Positions 47,735-60,500 of a stretch of DNA of 64,000 nucleotides are shown here, piece after piece (position 1 is the first letter of the stretch; each line of letters opens with the position of its first letter). This DNA comes from Polytrichum commune (Eukaryota > Streptophyta > Polytrichopsida > Polytrichales > Polytrichaceae). The notes under the pieces are model-generated. The model was not told the DNA's origin, searched no databases, and was given only the letters and a program-made list of their open reading frames with translations. The stretch is from assembly GCA_950295325.1 (NCBI GenBank), contig OX485806.1, forward strand, positions 43,953,169-44,017,168, written 5' to 3'. The translations under genes and the position numbers were made by a program.

Positions 47735-50136
47735 TTAATATTGCAGCCCTATGTTCTTATTGCATTTATTAACGGGTTGTAGTTCTTTTGTTTGTATGGC
47801 TTGGTCAAGGAATCTATCGTGCATAAAGGTGAATTCAATAATTTGAATGGTTAGGTCCGGTGTAGGTATTAGTGGACCATATTGTTCATATGTAGCGCCT
47901 TGTATGTAAATGAAATCCGGTCTTAGTTTGGGAGGCATTCACATTGTGTGGTGTTGCATGTGCAACTAAGTGTCCATGGTGGGATGATGTTGTCTTGGTG
48001 GTTGCCATGTTGGTTACTAGCATTAATGAGTGTAAGATGTCTAGTGTATACATGTGACTTTATTAGGTTGGTGAGTTTAGGGTTTAGGATTATGTGTGGG
48101 TATGTGTAGGTTGTAAATTTCTTGAATGATTTGGTGGAGTCGTGGGGCGAAGGTGTAGTGTGTGGGTGGAGAGTCTTGGCTATATATGCATATGATTGTT
48201 GTAAGTGAGGTTTCAAGTTGGTTGTAGTAGGAGGGCCATTGGGGTGCGGATGGGTATCGAACGGCGTTTGGCAGGATGTTGGCTATGGTATGAATGTCTT
48301 GGTGTTTTGCTTGGTCTAGTTGTTGGGGGTTCAATCTTTATGGTTTAGGGTCATGATGGTGATATTGTGTGGGTTTTATTTGGCTGCCATTCCGGCCCAA
48401 TGTATGAGTTTTATTGTTGTGCAATGATTTGTTAGGTGTGCATATCTTGCACCGTTCCATTTTGAAGCTAGTGCGCAACCTTGTGAGCCAAAGATGGCAT
48501 CTCTAGTAAGTGGTGAGTTGTATCTTTTGAATAGAAGTGGGCATGTGAGGGGTGACAAGTAATATGAGTGGGTGAGTTGGAATGTGGATATTAGGAGGAC
48601 CGTGATTGTTGGGTGTATGCTTTGGTGTTGATTGATTGGAGTATGCTTTTGGGTTTTTTTATTTATAGTATGGTGACGTATCTACAGAAAAACCATGCAA
48701 TTTCAGTGGCAAAGTCTTGTGGAGGAGGTTGTAAGGTGGCTACTAGTGGGTTGGTTTGGTTTTCCACGTGACGTTCTCATAGCCATTTGAGTCATTCTAG
48801 GGATATTGTAGATATGTATGTTGTAGTGCGGTCAAATATCCTTGTTTTTTTTTGTTCTACTTGCATTGTCGGTTGCAAAGCTAGTATGTTTTTGTTTGGG
48901 TTACATTTTTGTGTTATGAGAGTGAGGTGCAAGGTTTTAATTGGAGGGCAGACAAAGCATGGGTCTCTAGTTTGTGGGATGTGGAAGTTGTTGGGGTATT
49001 GGTGGAGTTTTTCTTTGTTGGATTTGTCCATGAGGAAAATGTTAGCTAGTGCTAGGTTATATTCATAAGTTAGGTTATATGTGTTTATGATGTGTTGTTC
49101 ATTGATCCATTATTCTATGGGTCTGTCAAGTGTGTGCCATTGGCACAAAAATTGTTGGTGTATGGCTTGGGCTCCCCATTGATCTTTCCTCTTCGTGATT
49201 CCTTCGTTAATGATTGAATGAATGAGGCTTCCGTTTGTGTTGTTGGTAGTTGGGTGGGGTATGTCTGTTTGGTTTTAGTTTTGATTTTTGGGGGTGGTAT
49301 CTATCTTTTGTTCTGTGGGGAAAATAATGTTGGCTTGTTGGAGAGCCTTTTTTAATTATTTTGGGGAGTGCTTTGTATTTTGTTTTTGATTTTTTCCTTG
49401 GATATGATTGAAATTTGGGTGTGATTTTTTATTTGATGGATTGTGGTTAATTGTATTGGTAGAATTTGTTGGAATATTTTATGGATTTTTGGTTTTCTTC
49501 ACTTGGAAAAGCAACATATTGTGAGTTGGAACGCCATTATATTTTGTTTAAAGTTTGTTGGATAAGGAAGTTTCTATCTAGGGTGTCGATGCGGATTTCA
49601 AATTTTCTTTCAAGTATGAAGATGGTTCTAGTTGTGGGGGATCTAGAGCATGCTTGGTATGTGAGATTTGGTAGGTTGAGAGAGCCACCGTATTTGGTAA
49701 GTTTATACTTGGTGAGTCCTTGGTATACTTTGCCTAGTTGCTTTGGGTCGTTGAGGGTTTGGATTAATTGCTTACCTATGCATGTTAAATAATTTGGAAG
49801 TATAGATGTGATGTTGATGCCAAAGTCTTTGGTATTGAGGTGAATAAGTATGTTGGCAATACTTATCGGGATTTTGCATATAGTTTTGGTGAGTTTGCTT
49901 AAGATCTTCTCTATCTTCTTTGTATATGGTTTAGAAAAAGGTCCTCCATAGTATGCATATGCTATACCTGGTTTTATGACAGTATTGAGGATTTTTATTT
50001 TTGGCCGGATTGTTAGTGACAAGGCTAAAAATAGTTTACTTTGTTCTTTTGCTTTATTCAAGGTTATATCTTTTTGTATTTGCCATTTAGCGATAGAACA
50101 AGTTGTATGCCTAGGTATGTATACGGTTCGTTTTGA
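47735..50136 (-). pseudogene. LINE reverse-transcriptase C-terminal fragment
   Basis: Minus-strand frames in order: EPYTYLGIQLVLSLNGKYKK (50,130-50,070), the Y-x-Y-L-G-I motif that follows the RT palm in LINEs; then KIKILNTVIKPGIAYAYYGG (thumb region), TCIGKQLIQTLNDPKQLGKV and GGSLNLPNLTYQACSRSP; and near the end RPDFIYIQGATYEQYGPLIP and IQIIEFTFMHDRF. Frameshifts and stops separate them. The palm/YADD part would lie above 50,137 but MULE B begins there. Confidence 0.7.
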
Positions 50137-50674
50137 GGGGAAACTTAGTAGTGTGAGCGGAGAGCGGAGATTGGAGATCGGAGATTGGAGAGCGGAAAAT
50201 TTTGACTTTGTTGGGTAATTTTAGGACAAACAGTGCTTATTTCCGTGGATTTTATAGATAGTTTGAATTTAATTTGTTGGAAAGGCACCCCATTCCCGTG
50301 GAGATAATAACCCAACCAAGTTCAAGGAACAAACGGAACATAAAGGTGTGGAAGATTTTATTTGTTATCAAAGATCTTATAGTCTAGGTTTCAAATGGTT
50401 TCATATTAAATTAGGGCTGACGTCAGCAATTGAAATCAAACATCAACATGTGATGAACAACTTAAGTGTACTTAAATGATTTCTAGAAGGTGATACATTG
50501 CCCCAAGTAGCCAGGGTACTCTTTTGCAGTACGCTTAGATCTCCAGAATTCCCATACACAAAATATTTGATTGGCTGAGAAAATGTAGGTGAAGTTAGGT
50601 GCCAAACTGAAGACTTACAAAAATGTATATACAGTTCAATTTGCTATAAACAGTTTACTCCAATTTATTTTCAT

Positions 50675-50872
50675 CTACACCCTATCGGCTGGGCATGTCC
50701 AATACGGTGCACTTGGATGAAAGCTCATGCCATAGAACTCCACCGCACATAATGACATCTCCAATTCATCCCTTAGCCTAGCCAATTTCCGCAATGACAA
50801 ATCCCCCAAGTCCGACATAAGAATCCTCCGCGAAATTCGTGAGCTGATGTGCCGGCTATGTGAGAACAACAT
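50675..50872 (-). CDS. Small conserved 65-residue protein, copy in MULE B
   Basis: MLFSHSRHISSRISRRIL, LGDLSLRKLARLRDELE and APYWTCPADRV. Same start, stop and length as the copy in A, although the rest of B is full of stops. Function unknown. Confidence 0.55.
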   Translation of the reverse strand: MLFSHSRHISSRISRRILMSDLGDLSLRKLARLRDELEMSLCAVEFYGMSFHPSAPYWTCPADRV

Positions 50873-51518
50873 CAAGTTATGTTGAAATTGAATGATGAGG
50901 TTATGTTTGCGTGGCAACACACCCTTATGACATCATTGGGACACATGGTGTATAGCGCATGGGCTTGGAAGTTATCCAATGTGAAAAGGGTGCACGGGGA
51001 TGTGACTATCATTGGGATGATATTCATTTCGATTGCATTAGATTAATGGGGTGAATCTTAATTTGATTGAGGGATCGTAGCTAATGCTAAATATGATCAA
51101 CGGGGATGCAATCTTTATCATAATGACTATAATGCCAGATGCAAAAATCTGGTGCATACCCCCAACCCCTTAACTTGAGATATATCAACCCAACCAACAA
51201 AGATACAAGGGTCCACCCGAACCTCCCTAGACAACCAACAATCAAGTGTATACCCCCAACCCCTGGACCCTCTTGGAACCGAGAGTGTCCCTACATTGTC
51301 CAAACCTTTAACTGAAGACATATCAACCCAACCACCAAAGATTCAATCCGTCAACCCGAACCTCTCTAGAGAAGTGAAATGAAAAACACCACAGTAAGAT
51401 GAAGAAAGAGTTGAATGGGGTTTGCAAAAGGTACATGGAAATTATACAAACAAACTTATAAAAACCTTAAATAAAAACCATATATATGAGATGGAGGTTC
51501 CAAACGCACGAGGCGTAG

Positions 51519-54500
51519 TCAAGAACTTGGACTACCATGTCTATCTCTATTCTCGCCCTGCTCGGCCAATACTAGTTTGTTTAAAAGGGGGATGCGACTA
51601 GGAGGTGGGAACGGTGTTTCCGCCAAAAAATGGGCAAGCTCAGCAGTATAGAAAGGGAGCTCGAACGTCGTCGAAGGCGTTGCAAACATGTCCGCATCAA
51701 GGACGCGAATGGGGCTCTCATTTTGAACTTTGCACATACATGAAGATTTAAAAGAAAATATGAGCACCTGTCTAAAACTATAATAAGAAAAGATAGAAAT
51801 GCAAACAAGTTAGAATCCAATAATGAACTTATGCACATATCAAATCGAAATTGTGCTTCGCCATCTTCCGAGGAGGAGGAGCAAAAACCGAGCTTCGTTG
51901 AGGGGCGGCGTATTGAGAGGTGTGTTCTTACTCATGCTCACAAATGGGGAGGAGGATGGACTTGAAGACATCAATGTCCAATTCAAGCACAACGATATGG
52001 CGTTGAATAGAGCGAGATGAAATGATGGAACCTCCTAGAACAACAAAATGTGAATAGGTGAGGATAGGAAAATGAATGGGAGATGAACCAAATACAAAAA
52101 AAATTAAAGCATCAAAAATCAAAAACATGAGAAACAAGGAGGTGAAGAATGAAGCAACGCCATATTGCCAATCCAAGATAATGTTGTCCTTGTTCGTAAG
52201 GGCGGAGAAAATGATGGAGAAAAATTCGGGGCGTTTTTCACGAGCACCTCTCTAAGGTACCCCGTCGTCCCTCATGGATTGTTTCTTCACATCAGTGAAG
52301 CTGTTGAGCCAACCATTTCTTTTGAAATTGTAACCCATGTCCTCGAAGTCGGACGTCCGGACATTCAAAACGGAATCATTACGCACAAGCACTTTGACGA
52401 AGCACTTTGACGAAGCACTTGCGAATCTGCATGAAATTTGAACGGTAGAATTAGGAATATATAAATGAAAGAAATAAGGTAAGAATGAAAATGGATGAAG
52501 CCAAAAAAAATTACCATTTTAGAAGGATTAGTGGGCAATTGGAGATCATGGTCATTCATGCCAAACTAGTCTTCGGCAACATAGAATTCCTCTGTATGTG
52601 TCCAGTTGTGAATTGATCTAGAAACCTCAGGATCAACGGCGTGTGCAAAGACGAGGACGCCATCGTCATGGAGGTTGGCATTTATGAAAGCAAACAAAAC
52701 CTCAAAGTATGTGGAAGAACGCTTGTTCCACTGATGAACATCCTCGGATGAGGCCGACGTGTTTGGCACATTGAGGTTCTCGGGCACATCTACAAAGAGT
52801 AGATCAATGCTTGTGTGAACCTTAGGCGTGGTGTTTGGACGAGTACGGCCCGCTCCAACCTGAAAAATCAAAATCCAAAGAAAATCAAAATAAAAAATTA
52901 AATGTGGAATTGCATTGAAAGAATGGATAAAACAAGATAACGACATACAAACTTTGGTTAGGAATTCTTCTATGCGGCGGTAGGCGGGAGGGAGAACCTT
53001 CGTCTTCATGAGATCCTCAATGAGCTCTCCCATGTCCACATTCTCAATAAAAGAAAGACTAGATGAGCTCTCCGAAGAAGTCGCCGATGTATCTGGTGCA
53101 ACAGCCGTCCTCTTGCGAGGCACCGATGGGATGGTTGCGCCGCTATGGGAAGGAGTGGCAACAGGATTAAGGGCAGGGGCAGAAGGAGTGGCAGTAGGAC
53201 TTCCAACCACGGTGGTGGCTGGAGCAACAATGCGTTGAACGGAGGCCTTGGTGGATACTTGAGAAGAGGCATGGGCGCGACCCTTCCTATCCCTTCTTTT
53301 AACTTTGACCGGCGCAACGTCCTTTTCAATGGATGGAGGAGCGGGATTTTATTCTTCCGGCTCTTCCTCCAATTCAATGACCTCAGGGGCAGAGCTTACA
53401 AGGGTGTTGTAAAGGGATTCTTCCACTTCTGGCACGAATTCACGAGAGCAATCCAAGTACCAACCACCGGCCACCAAGTACACGTGTGGAAACTTTGCAA
53501 CTTGCATGGCCGTATGGACACAGAGATTGGAGTTGACATCGACCCAATCTAAGAGGAAAGTGGGCAAGCATGAAGGAGGCAATACATTATTCACAACGAG
53601 CTCATGATGAATGTACCTGGAAAATGAAGAACATTGAGTAAAAAAATGGCGGTAGAAAGGAAAGAAAACAATATGCAGTAAATGAAAACTGAAAATATTA
53701 CCGGTAAGCAACGCGTTTGATTGCTATGGAGCCTTCCTCAAACTCCATGAGGCCAAGGCCTTTAAGAAATTTCAAATCGCCCTTGTCGTCAAAATACACC
53801 CAGAAAGCCTTGTCCCACAAAATGAGCCTCCAATGCTCAACATAATTGGACGGTTGCAAAATAGTCTCCGTAGAAATCCAGTCGATGTCGACGGAACACT
53901 CGTTCTCAAACGATGTGATCTCAGCCTCAACCCCCTTTTCCACACTAGAAATATCTACGTACACATACATGCCTCACAATACTCCACTCAAAATCTGGTC
54001 CTTATGAGCCTACCCCATGACCCTCTCAGATCTGAGAGGGTCCAATTCTAGCCCATTTCCAACTAGGTCGAAATACTCTAAGCAAGTCAGCTTAAAATCT
54101 GGTGCCTTGGCCGACTGGAAACAACTAAGCCGAACCAATCCACACAAGAAATATCTACCTACACATGCATGCTTCACAACACTCCAATCAAAATCTGTTC
54201 CTTATCATCCTACCCCATGATTCTCTCAGATCTGAGAGGGTCCAATTCTAGCCCTTTTACAACTAGGCCGAAATACTCTAAACAAGTCAGCTCAAAATTT
54301 GGTTTGTTGGCCGACTAGAAACAACTAAGCCGAACCAATCCACACAAGAAACATCTACCTACACATGCATGCTTCACAACACTCCAATCAAAATATGGTC
54401 CTTATCATCCTACCCCATGACCCTCTTGGATCCAAGAGGGTCCAATTCTAGCCCATTTACAACTTGGCCGAAATACTCTAAACAAGTCAACTCTATCTAC

Positions 54501-56252
54501 ACATACATGCCTCACAACATTGAGCTCAAAATTTGGTCCTTATGGCCGACTCGAAACTAGTAAGCCGAACGAGTCTACACAAGTCAACTCTATCTAGACA
54601 TACATGCCTCTCAACATTCCACTCGAAATCCGGTCCTTATGATCCTACTCCATGACCCTCTCGGATCCTATTCTAGCCCATACATAACTAAGCCAAACCA
54701 GTACACACAAGAAATATCTACTTAAACATACATGCCCTTCAACATTCCACTCGAAATCTGGTCCTTATGATCCTACCCCATTACCCTCTTGGATCCGAGA
54801 GGGTCCAAGTCTAGCCCATTAACAACTAGGCCAAACTAGTCTAAACAAGTAAATTCTATCTACACATACATGCCTCTTAACATTCCACTCGAAATATGGT
54901 CCTTATGATCCTACCCCATGACCCTCTCGGATCCGAGAGGGTCCAATTCTAGCCCATTTACAACTAGGCCGAACTAGTCTAAACAAGTCAACTCTATCTA
55001 CACATACATGCCACTCAACAGAGAGCTCCAAATCTGGTCCCTTGGCAGACTGGAAACAACGAAGCCGAATTAGTCTGAACAAGTCACATCTATAAATTCA
55101 CATACCCCACAACATTGAACTCAAACTCTGGTCTATATGGCCTACCCAAAATTATAAACCGAACTAATGTATCTAGTAGAAATTGAAGAAGAGGGTATAA
55201 GGAAAAACTCCAAAAAGAAACAAATAGTAGGCGCACCTCGTGGAAGAACTCTTCGCCATTATCCTTATGGGCGACGGAAATGTACTTCTCGAAATTTTGA
55301 GACCGAATGTTTTTGATGAGTTTATCTTGGGCTTTCGTCATAGTTTCCCAAATTCTAGGAACGGTTCTAAAAACTTCGGGAGTGGTCTCGCGGTATAGCC
55401 GTGGAGCAGTATCCGCTGCATTGGATATCTATCTCTAAACCAAAAAAAAAATTGTGTAAGGAGAAACGCCAAAAACATGAGGACGGAAACAAATAAGAGC
55501 GAAGAGAGAAATTACCTTGTACAAGAACTTAACGAAGACGTCCAATGTAAAGGGATACCAAGTTGGATTCTTCTAATCTTAAACTCGCACATCTTATAGT
55601 TGGCAACGGATAAGAGGTCTTTGAAATCCTCAAGTTTCATTTTTCCGAAGGTATGGATGCGAAGCAATTTGGCAGGGAGGTTGTCCTTAACATGATTGTG
55701 CTTCGTGGACCTAGACAACAAAGTCATGAGAATTCAATAAACAATGAAACTTGAAAACAAGTAAAACAGAGACAAAGAAAAAAGAAACAAGGAAAAGGTA
55801 TTTGAACTTACCAATTGATGTCATTCATCGCATTCAAGAAGACTGCGGTGGAATTTCTTGGATCCACAACAATACAGTCAACAGAGATATGTCAATCTTT
55901 ATCCAGCGAATGATGCTTATTAATGTGCCTCCACTAAGCCATCAATCAGTGGTTCTCCTCCCACACGAAGAACATATTGCCAAAAAGGTGAGCAAGGTCC
56001 TTGTCATTCCGGATCATTGCTTCGAATTCTTCATTGGCCTCTTGCCAAAATGAACTCCAAGAGCCGCGGATGTCATTGGAGACATCAAATACCTCATTAA
56101 GGTTGTTATAAAAGAAATATACAAGGCGCGGTCACCGTCACGGTAACCCATAATGAACTCATTTTCCAACCGAGCGACGTCAATCTCGTTGATGGGACAA
56201 ACAAGTGGAAGACAATGCACACGAAACAAAGGGATAAAGAAACGCAACTTCG
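51519..56252 (-). pseudogene. ParB-like/methyltransferase pseudogene of MULE B
   Basis: Matches to A's exons: exon 2 at about 56,252-55,811; exon 3 at 55,712-55,512; exon 4 at about 55,432-55,240; exon 6 at about 53,957-53,703; exon 7 at 53,620-52,951; exon 8 at 52,860-52,525 (LLFVDVPENLN, DGVLVFAHA); exon 9 at about 52,430-52,150 (RGAREKRPEFFS, LDWQYGV); exon 10 at about 52,040-51,519. Exon 5 is missing, and a palindromic array lies at that place. Stops in the ParB-like box at 55,946-55,948, 55,934-55,936 and 55,892-55,894, other frameshifts, and truncation by MULE C show that it is dead. The linker is Pro/Ala-rich as in A. Confidence 0.75.
53970..55110. repeat. Palindromic tandem array of MULE B (about six copies, 200-bp unit)
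   Basis: A 24-bp palindrome (half-site GACCCTCTCGGA or GACCCTCTCAGA plus reverse complement) occurs at 54,019, 54,219, 54,419, 54,654 (right arm lost), 54,782 (imperfect) and 54,920. The first three are exactly 200 bp apart. At 54,419 the centre changes symmetrically to CTTGGATCCAAG, so symmetry is kept. Units also contain CCAATTCTAGCCCATT and ACACATACATGCCTC. Confidence 0.92.
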
Positions 56253-56797
56253 GGACGACACACCTATGTGAGCGGTGAGCGGAGAGCAGAGAGGAAGTAA
56301 AAATAGTAAACTTTTATAGACTAAATTTAGAAACATAAAAAAAGATTAGGATATACCTAGAATATTCTAGATTATCCCAAAAATAGTAAAAAATGTGACA
56401 TATTCCCGTGGAATGTTTAGGTCATAAAATAAATAAAAAGGCCCTGAATCTGAAATGGTCTCATTGAGTTTAGAAACCGTGAAGTGCTAAAATGATAGAA
56501 AAATTGTGATATAATAGATAAGTAAATGATAAAAACCAATGTTGATCCCAAGAAAGAATAAATGATTTTTTTTTTAGATTGGTATAATTGAAGATATAGT
56601 CAATCAAAATACAAAGGGCGACCAACTTGCTTCGTTTTTATTCCATCACTTTTGTCTTTGTCCTATGTGTGAGTCAACTCTAGAGCTTGGACTAGAACAA
56701 TTATTGTTTGTGGTCAAAAAGATTATATTAAGCTGAACATATATGAGGACATAATTTAGACTCATACCCAATATGAATGTAGAGACACACGAACACA

Positions 56798-57352
56798 ATG
56801 GGAGATGAAAGAGATATGTTTGCTGACCTAGGATGAGAGAAGGAGACTAGAAGTCTAGGAGATCCGCATGTTCCTTTTAATTCATCGCCGGAACATGATA
56901 TAGGTGTTGCAAATCGATATAGTGATGACTACGAGTTGACTCCATTTTCGCAGTCCACACAAGCCTGGAGGTGGAGGATGCAGGAGGAGCAGAAACAATA
57001 TACAAAAAATGATAAAAGGCAAGCTGATGTGCAGGAGAAGGACAAAATAATGTGCATGAATAGTGAGGCAAATGATGAGGCTGATTTGAATGAAGACAAC
57101 TCAATCGACACGGAGCAGGAAGTCAAGGTGGTAAGCGAATCTTCGAGGTCTTTGTCGTTTCACGATAGGATGAGAAGATTATCGTCGCATCGTCGTCCAT
57201 TGAAGGATCGAATGCGGGATAAAACGGTTTTGTACGTTGATTTGCTTCAACCAGGTCCACCTCCATCAAGAAGGGATGATGAAATGAAGTCCAAATCATC
57301 TAGGAGAGTAGAGTTGGTAGACATAGGAAACACCTCCAAATTGAATATATAG
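56798..57352 (+). pseudogene. Small acidic-protein pseudogene of MULE C
   Basis: Collinear with 28,789-29,256: MGDERDMFADLG, then TGA at codon 13 where A has Trp, then DDYELTPFSQSTQAWRW, a charged middle with a short insertion, MRRL, RMRDKTVLYVDLLQPGPPPS. Otherwise open, with a longer C-terminus. Its preserved frame shows that the protein was under selection until recently. Confidence 0.7.
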
Positions 57353-57528
57353 TGCTCAACCGGGCGAGTGACACATGACACAATTGAATATTGTAATACA
57401 ACATTTTGAAGGGAATAAAAATAATCCATGAGATCATATTTATAATAGTAAACAATTATGAGTTCACATGAGGTCCTGAAATGGCCACATCTATGAGGGC
57501 ACAACATAGTGCTAGGCTGAGAGGAATT

Positions 57529-60500
57529 CTAGAAAGTAGATTGTGTCAAGAGGCCCCCTTCGAGGATGAGTTTGACCTCACTGAAACTAAATGTCAGGGC
57601 GTGAATGAACAAATCAACATCCGGGTCTACATTAGAGACCTTTACAAAGATGAAGTAGAGGTGCTTACAATGCAGGATGAATTTTGTTTGCGGCCAAATT
57701 TTGATATCATATCCTTGAAGGCCGGGCAATTACACTCGGGCAGAGAATTCACGGTGAGTTGGTAAATGGATTGTTTAGGTGCAGGTTTGGACTGCAACAT
57801 GATCACACAACCAAATCCAGGAGGTAGAATCATGGTGACCTTCAAGATGGTCCCGTCCATAGCTCGTGCAGAAGTCACCATCTGCATTTGTTTTTTTGAT
57901 GGTGCGGTGGCAGACCGTCTCGTAGACTTGGACTGCCTGGAAAAAAGATAAACGTCTGGGTTGGCTGGAACGTCTACTCCAGTCCAGTGGAGGAGCGGAT
58001 GTGTTAAAGAGGCGAGTGGGCGTGATGCGTTCTTTTTGCGGGAATTGAGAGCCGGCATTTTCAAGCTTGAGGATCTCCAGACGAGTGAGGTTGGTACCAA
58101 GCTTGGCAGGCCACACAAGAGGGATCGGAGGTCATTATTGGTCAGCATAGAATTTGTCGACCCACTTGCGTCGTGAACCTTTGACACAACGCTCAATGTC
58201 GTCAGGGCAAAAAAAAAACTTCTCAACTTCAGGTGTTGTAAATTTGTAATAGTTCCAAACTCTAAGGTATGCCGGGGCAGGGATGCTCTTGGAGTTGGAG
58301 ACGATTTTAGCAGTGCATTTCTTCTTGGTGACAACATGCATGGCCCAATATGCCTTGGAGGAATTGTAAGGAACGTGAGCAATATGCCAGACCTACTCGT
58401 CCACTTTGGATTCTTGAACAGGAGTGACCCGGCGAAAATCCAGACCAGTAGAAGGGGGTGGTGGAACCTCTAGCACTGACGGAGAGGTCTCCTCGACGAT
58501 GGTAGGCAAAGGAGAAGCATGAGATCTTCTAGTTCTCTGAGCGACACGAGGGCAAGAGAAGTTGATGGTGTCGGGGAGGTGGGTTTCATCATCGTATCCA
58601 ATGGAAGTGTCGGGCTTGCGTTTGTGCGAGCCGAATATCTCTGCACCCTCGAGGTAGGGACTACGGGTGCAAAATTCGTCCCCGCCAGACGTATCAAGGA
58701 GAACCTTCTTTTGAACAGCGGGGTCACCGGTACGTTGAGCACGTCGTTGAGCACATCAAAGCTTGAGTTCTTCTTTGCTAGGGCCATCACCTCCAACGCC
58801 ATCCTTTAGAAATTGATGGTACGCCAGAACTTGGAGGAATATCCTCACGGCTTTCCAATTGGCTTACACACTATCCGCCATGAAGCCATTGAAATGAGGC
58901 TTGGGGTTTCCATGGCGAGCCATGACGTGGTTGAGATTATGCCAAAAAAAACTTCAGCATCCTCATCCTCGGATTGGAAGTCGCAGCAAACGATGGTCAT
59001 GACGCGCTGGTAGGTTTCGTCGTATACGTGGCAGGCCATGGTGGTCCACTTGGTGACGCGTTTGACATGTCAGACATGATCTAAGCATGCTCGAGATCCC
59101 CGCCAGGTTGCATGCGCTTGACCAAGTCGACCCCATTACCAGGGCCGACCTCGGACATCTTCAAGACGAAAACTTTGTCCATCTCGTCACCCTGGCCTGG
59201 GAATTGATTCTGCTGGACATATGTTGCAACCCTTGCTAGTCCCCTTAAAAATCTTGCCAATTTCCATTTCTAGCAAAGGTTACGAGTGCTAACCCTTCGC
59301 ATACTGACATGCTAATGGTTAGCTCCTCCTACCCCGGACCTTATAGTTCATAGAAGGGAAACCAACCCTCCTACTTTGCTTTCGAGACTCACCCTTTTAA
59401 TCGGTAACCAATCTTTAGATGTGGACTTCCATCCATGGAAGTCCCATCTTATGTTGATCATCGCGTTGCCAGAGCAACACTACAACAACCCGAAGCATAC
59501 TAGGCAACTATGGCCTCACAATGGGCCAAAGCCCATGGAGGCCGTGCCGTTCGGCCTCGGGTGGGTGAGGCCACACCACCTCACCCATATAAGCCTCTAG
59601 GACTCTACGCGGGGCCCCTACCCCACTGTCAACCAACCTCTTGTCTCTCCACCAAAAGTTGGGGCCAAGTAAACATTTTCCCTTAGCCGCTGGGCCTAGA
59701 AGCCCCCAGCAGCTTCAGACCATCATAACTTCCTTGTATGATGTCTGATGCGAACAACAAACCACTCCGTCTTCATCTATGCTTCAAGTAGATGCCGATG
59801 GACTCCTCACTTGCCCCATTCGGGCAAGTCTTGGGGAAGTTATGCCTGTTTGAACCTTGGCAGTCCCGGGAATCACTCCTAGGCACTGCTGTACCAGGGC
59901 GCTGTCCCGGGACAGCGCCCCACTCAAATGGCCATAACTCCTAGCTCACACCTCGGATTGAGGTGTTCTTGAGCATTCTAGAATCACCACGCCATGAGCT
60001 ACGCATAGCTCCTAGCCTTACCCTCATGCCTCCTAGTCTCCGTGGGTGGGAGGCGTTCCCAACGCCCGAGGCCCTCACCCACACTAGGATCACTTGGGCC
60101 CTCTCACCAACGGCGCCACAAGTCCCGGGTGTCACTCCGGGGTCCCCCTTGTGCCCATGGTGTTTCGGGCACTCCTCATGGAGAGGTGCGCGACACTCAC
60201 CCCCACCAAACGGAGTCGATGCCCTCATCGACTATACTCGTAGTCGGCACACCAATTCTCAAGTTGCCATCCTCTATGGTGCCGCATTGTGTTTACCTTA
60301 GGGCGCGACCCCCACAATGCATCTTCAAATTTGGCATAGTCCCAAAGGTGTCGTTCCTAGGTGGTCCGTTAGCGACCTTGGATCTCTCCTCGAAGGACCT
60401 AACCTACACTAGACCCACCTACTTTGGGACTCACTTGGGTTGCCCCTCCTTTGGGGCCTCCCTCGTTAGGCTCCACTAGCCTAACATGACACATCTAGGC

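Larger units (their letters stand above)
50138..56252 (-). mobile_element. MULE B: inverted, truncated relative of MULE A
   Basis: The right terminal repeat GGGAAACTTAGTAGTGTGAG at 50,138 runs into GAGAGCGG repeats, followed by sequence similar to MULE A's right end (TTTCCGTGGA, CCATTCCCGTGGA), the 65-codon ORF and the methyltransferase gene, all on the minus strand. The copy stops within the ParB-like exon at 56,252, where the left end of C starts. Its transposase half is not in the window. Confidence 0.85.
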
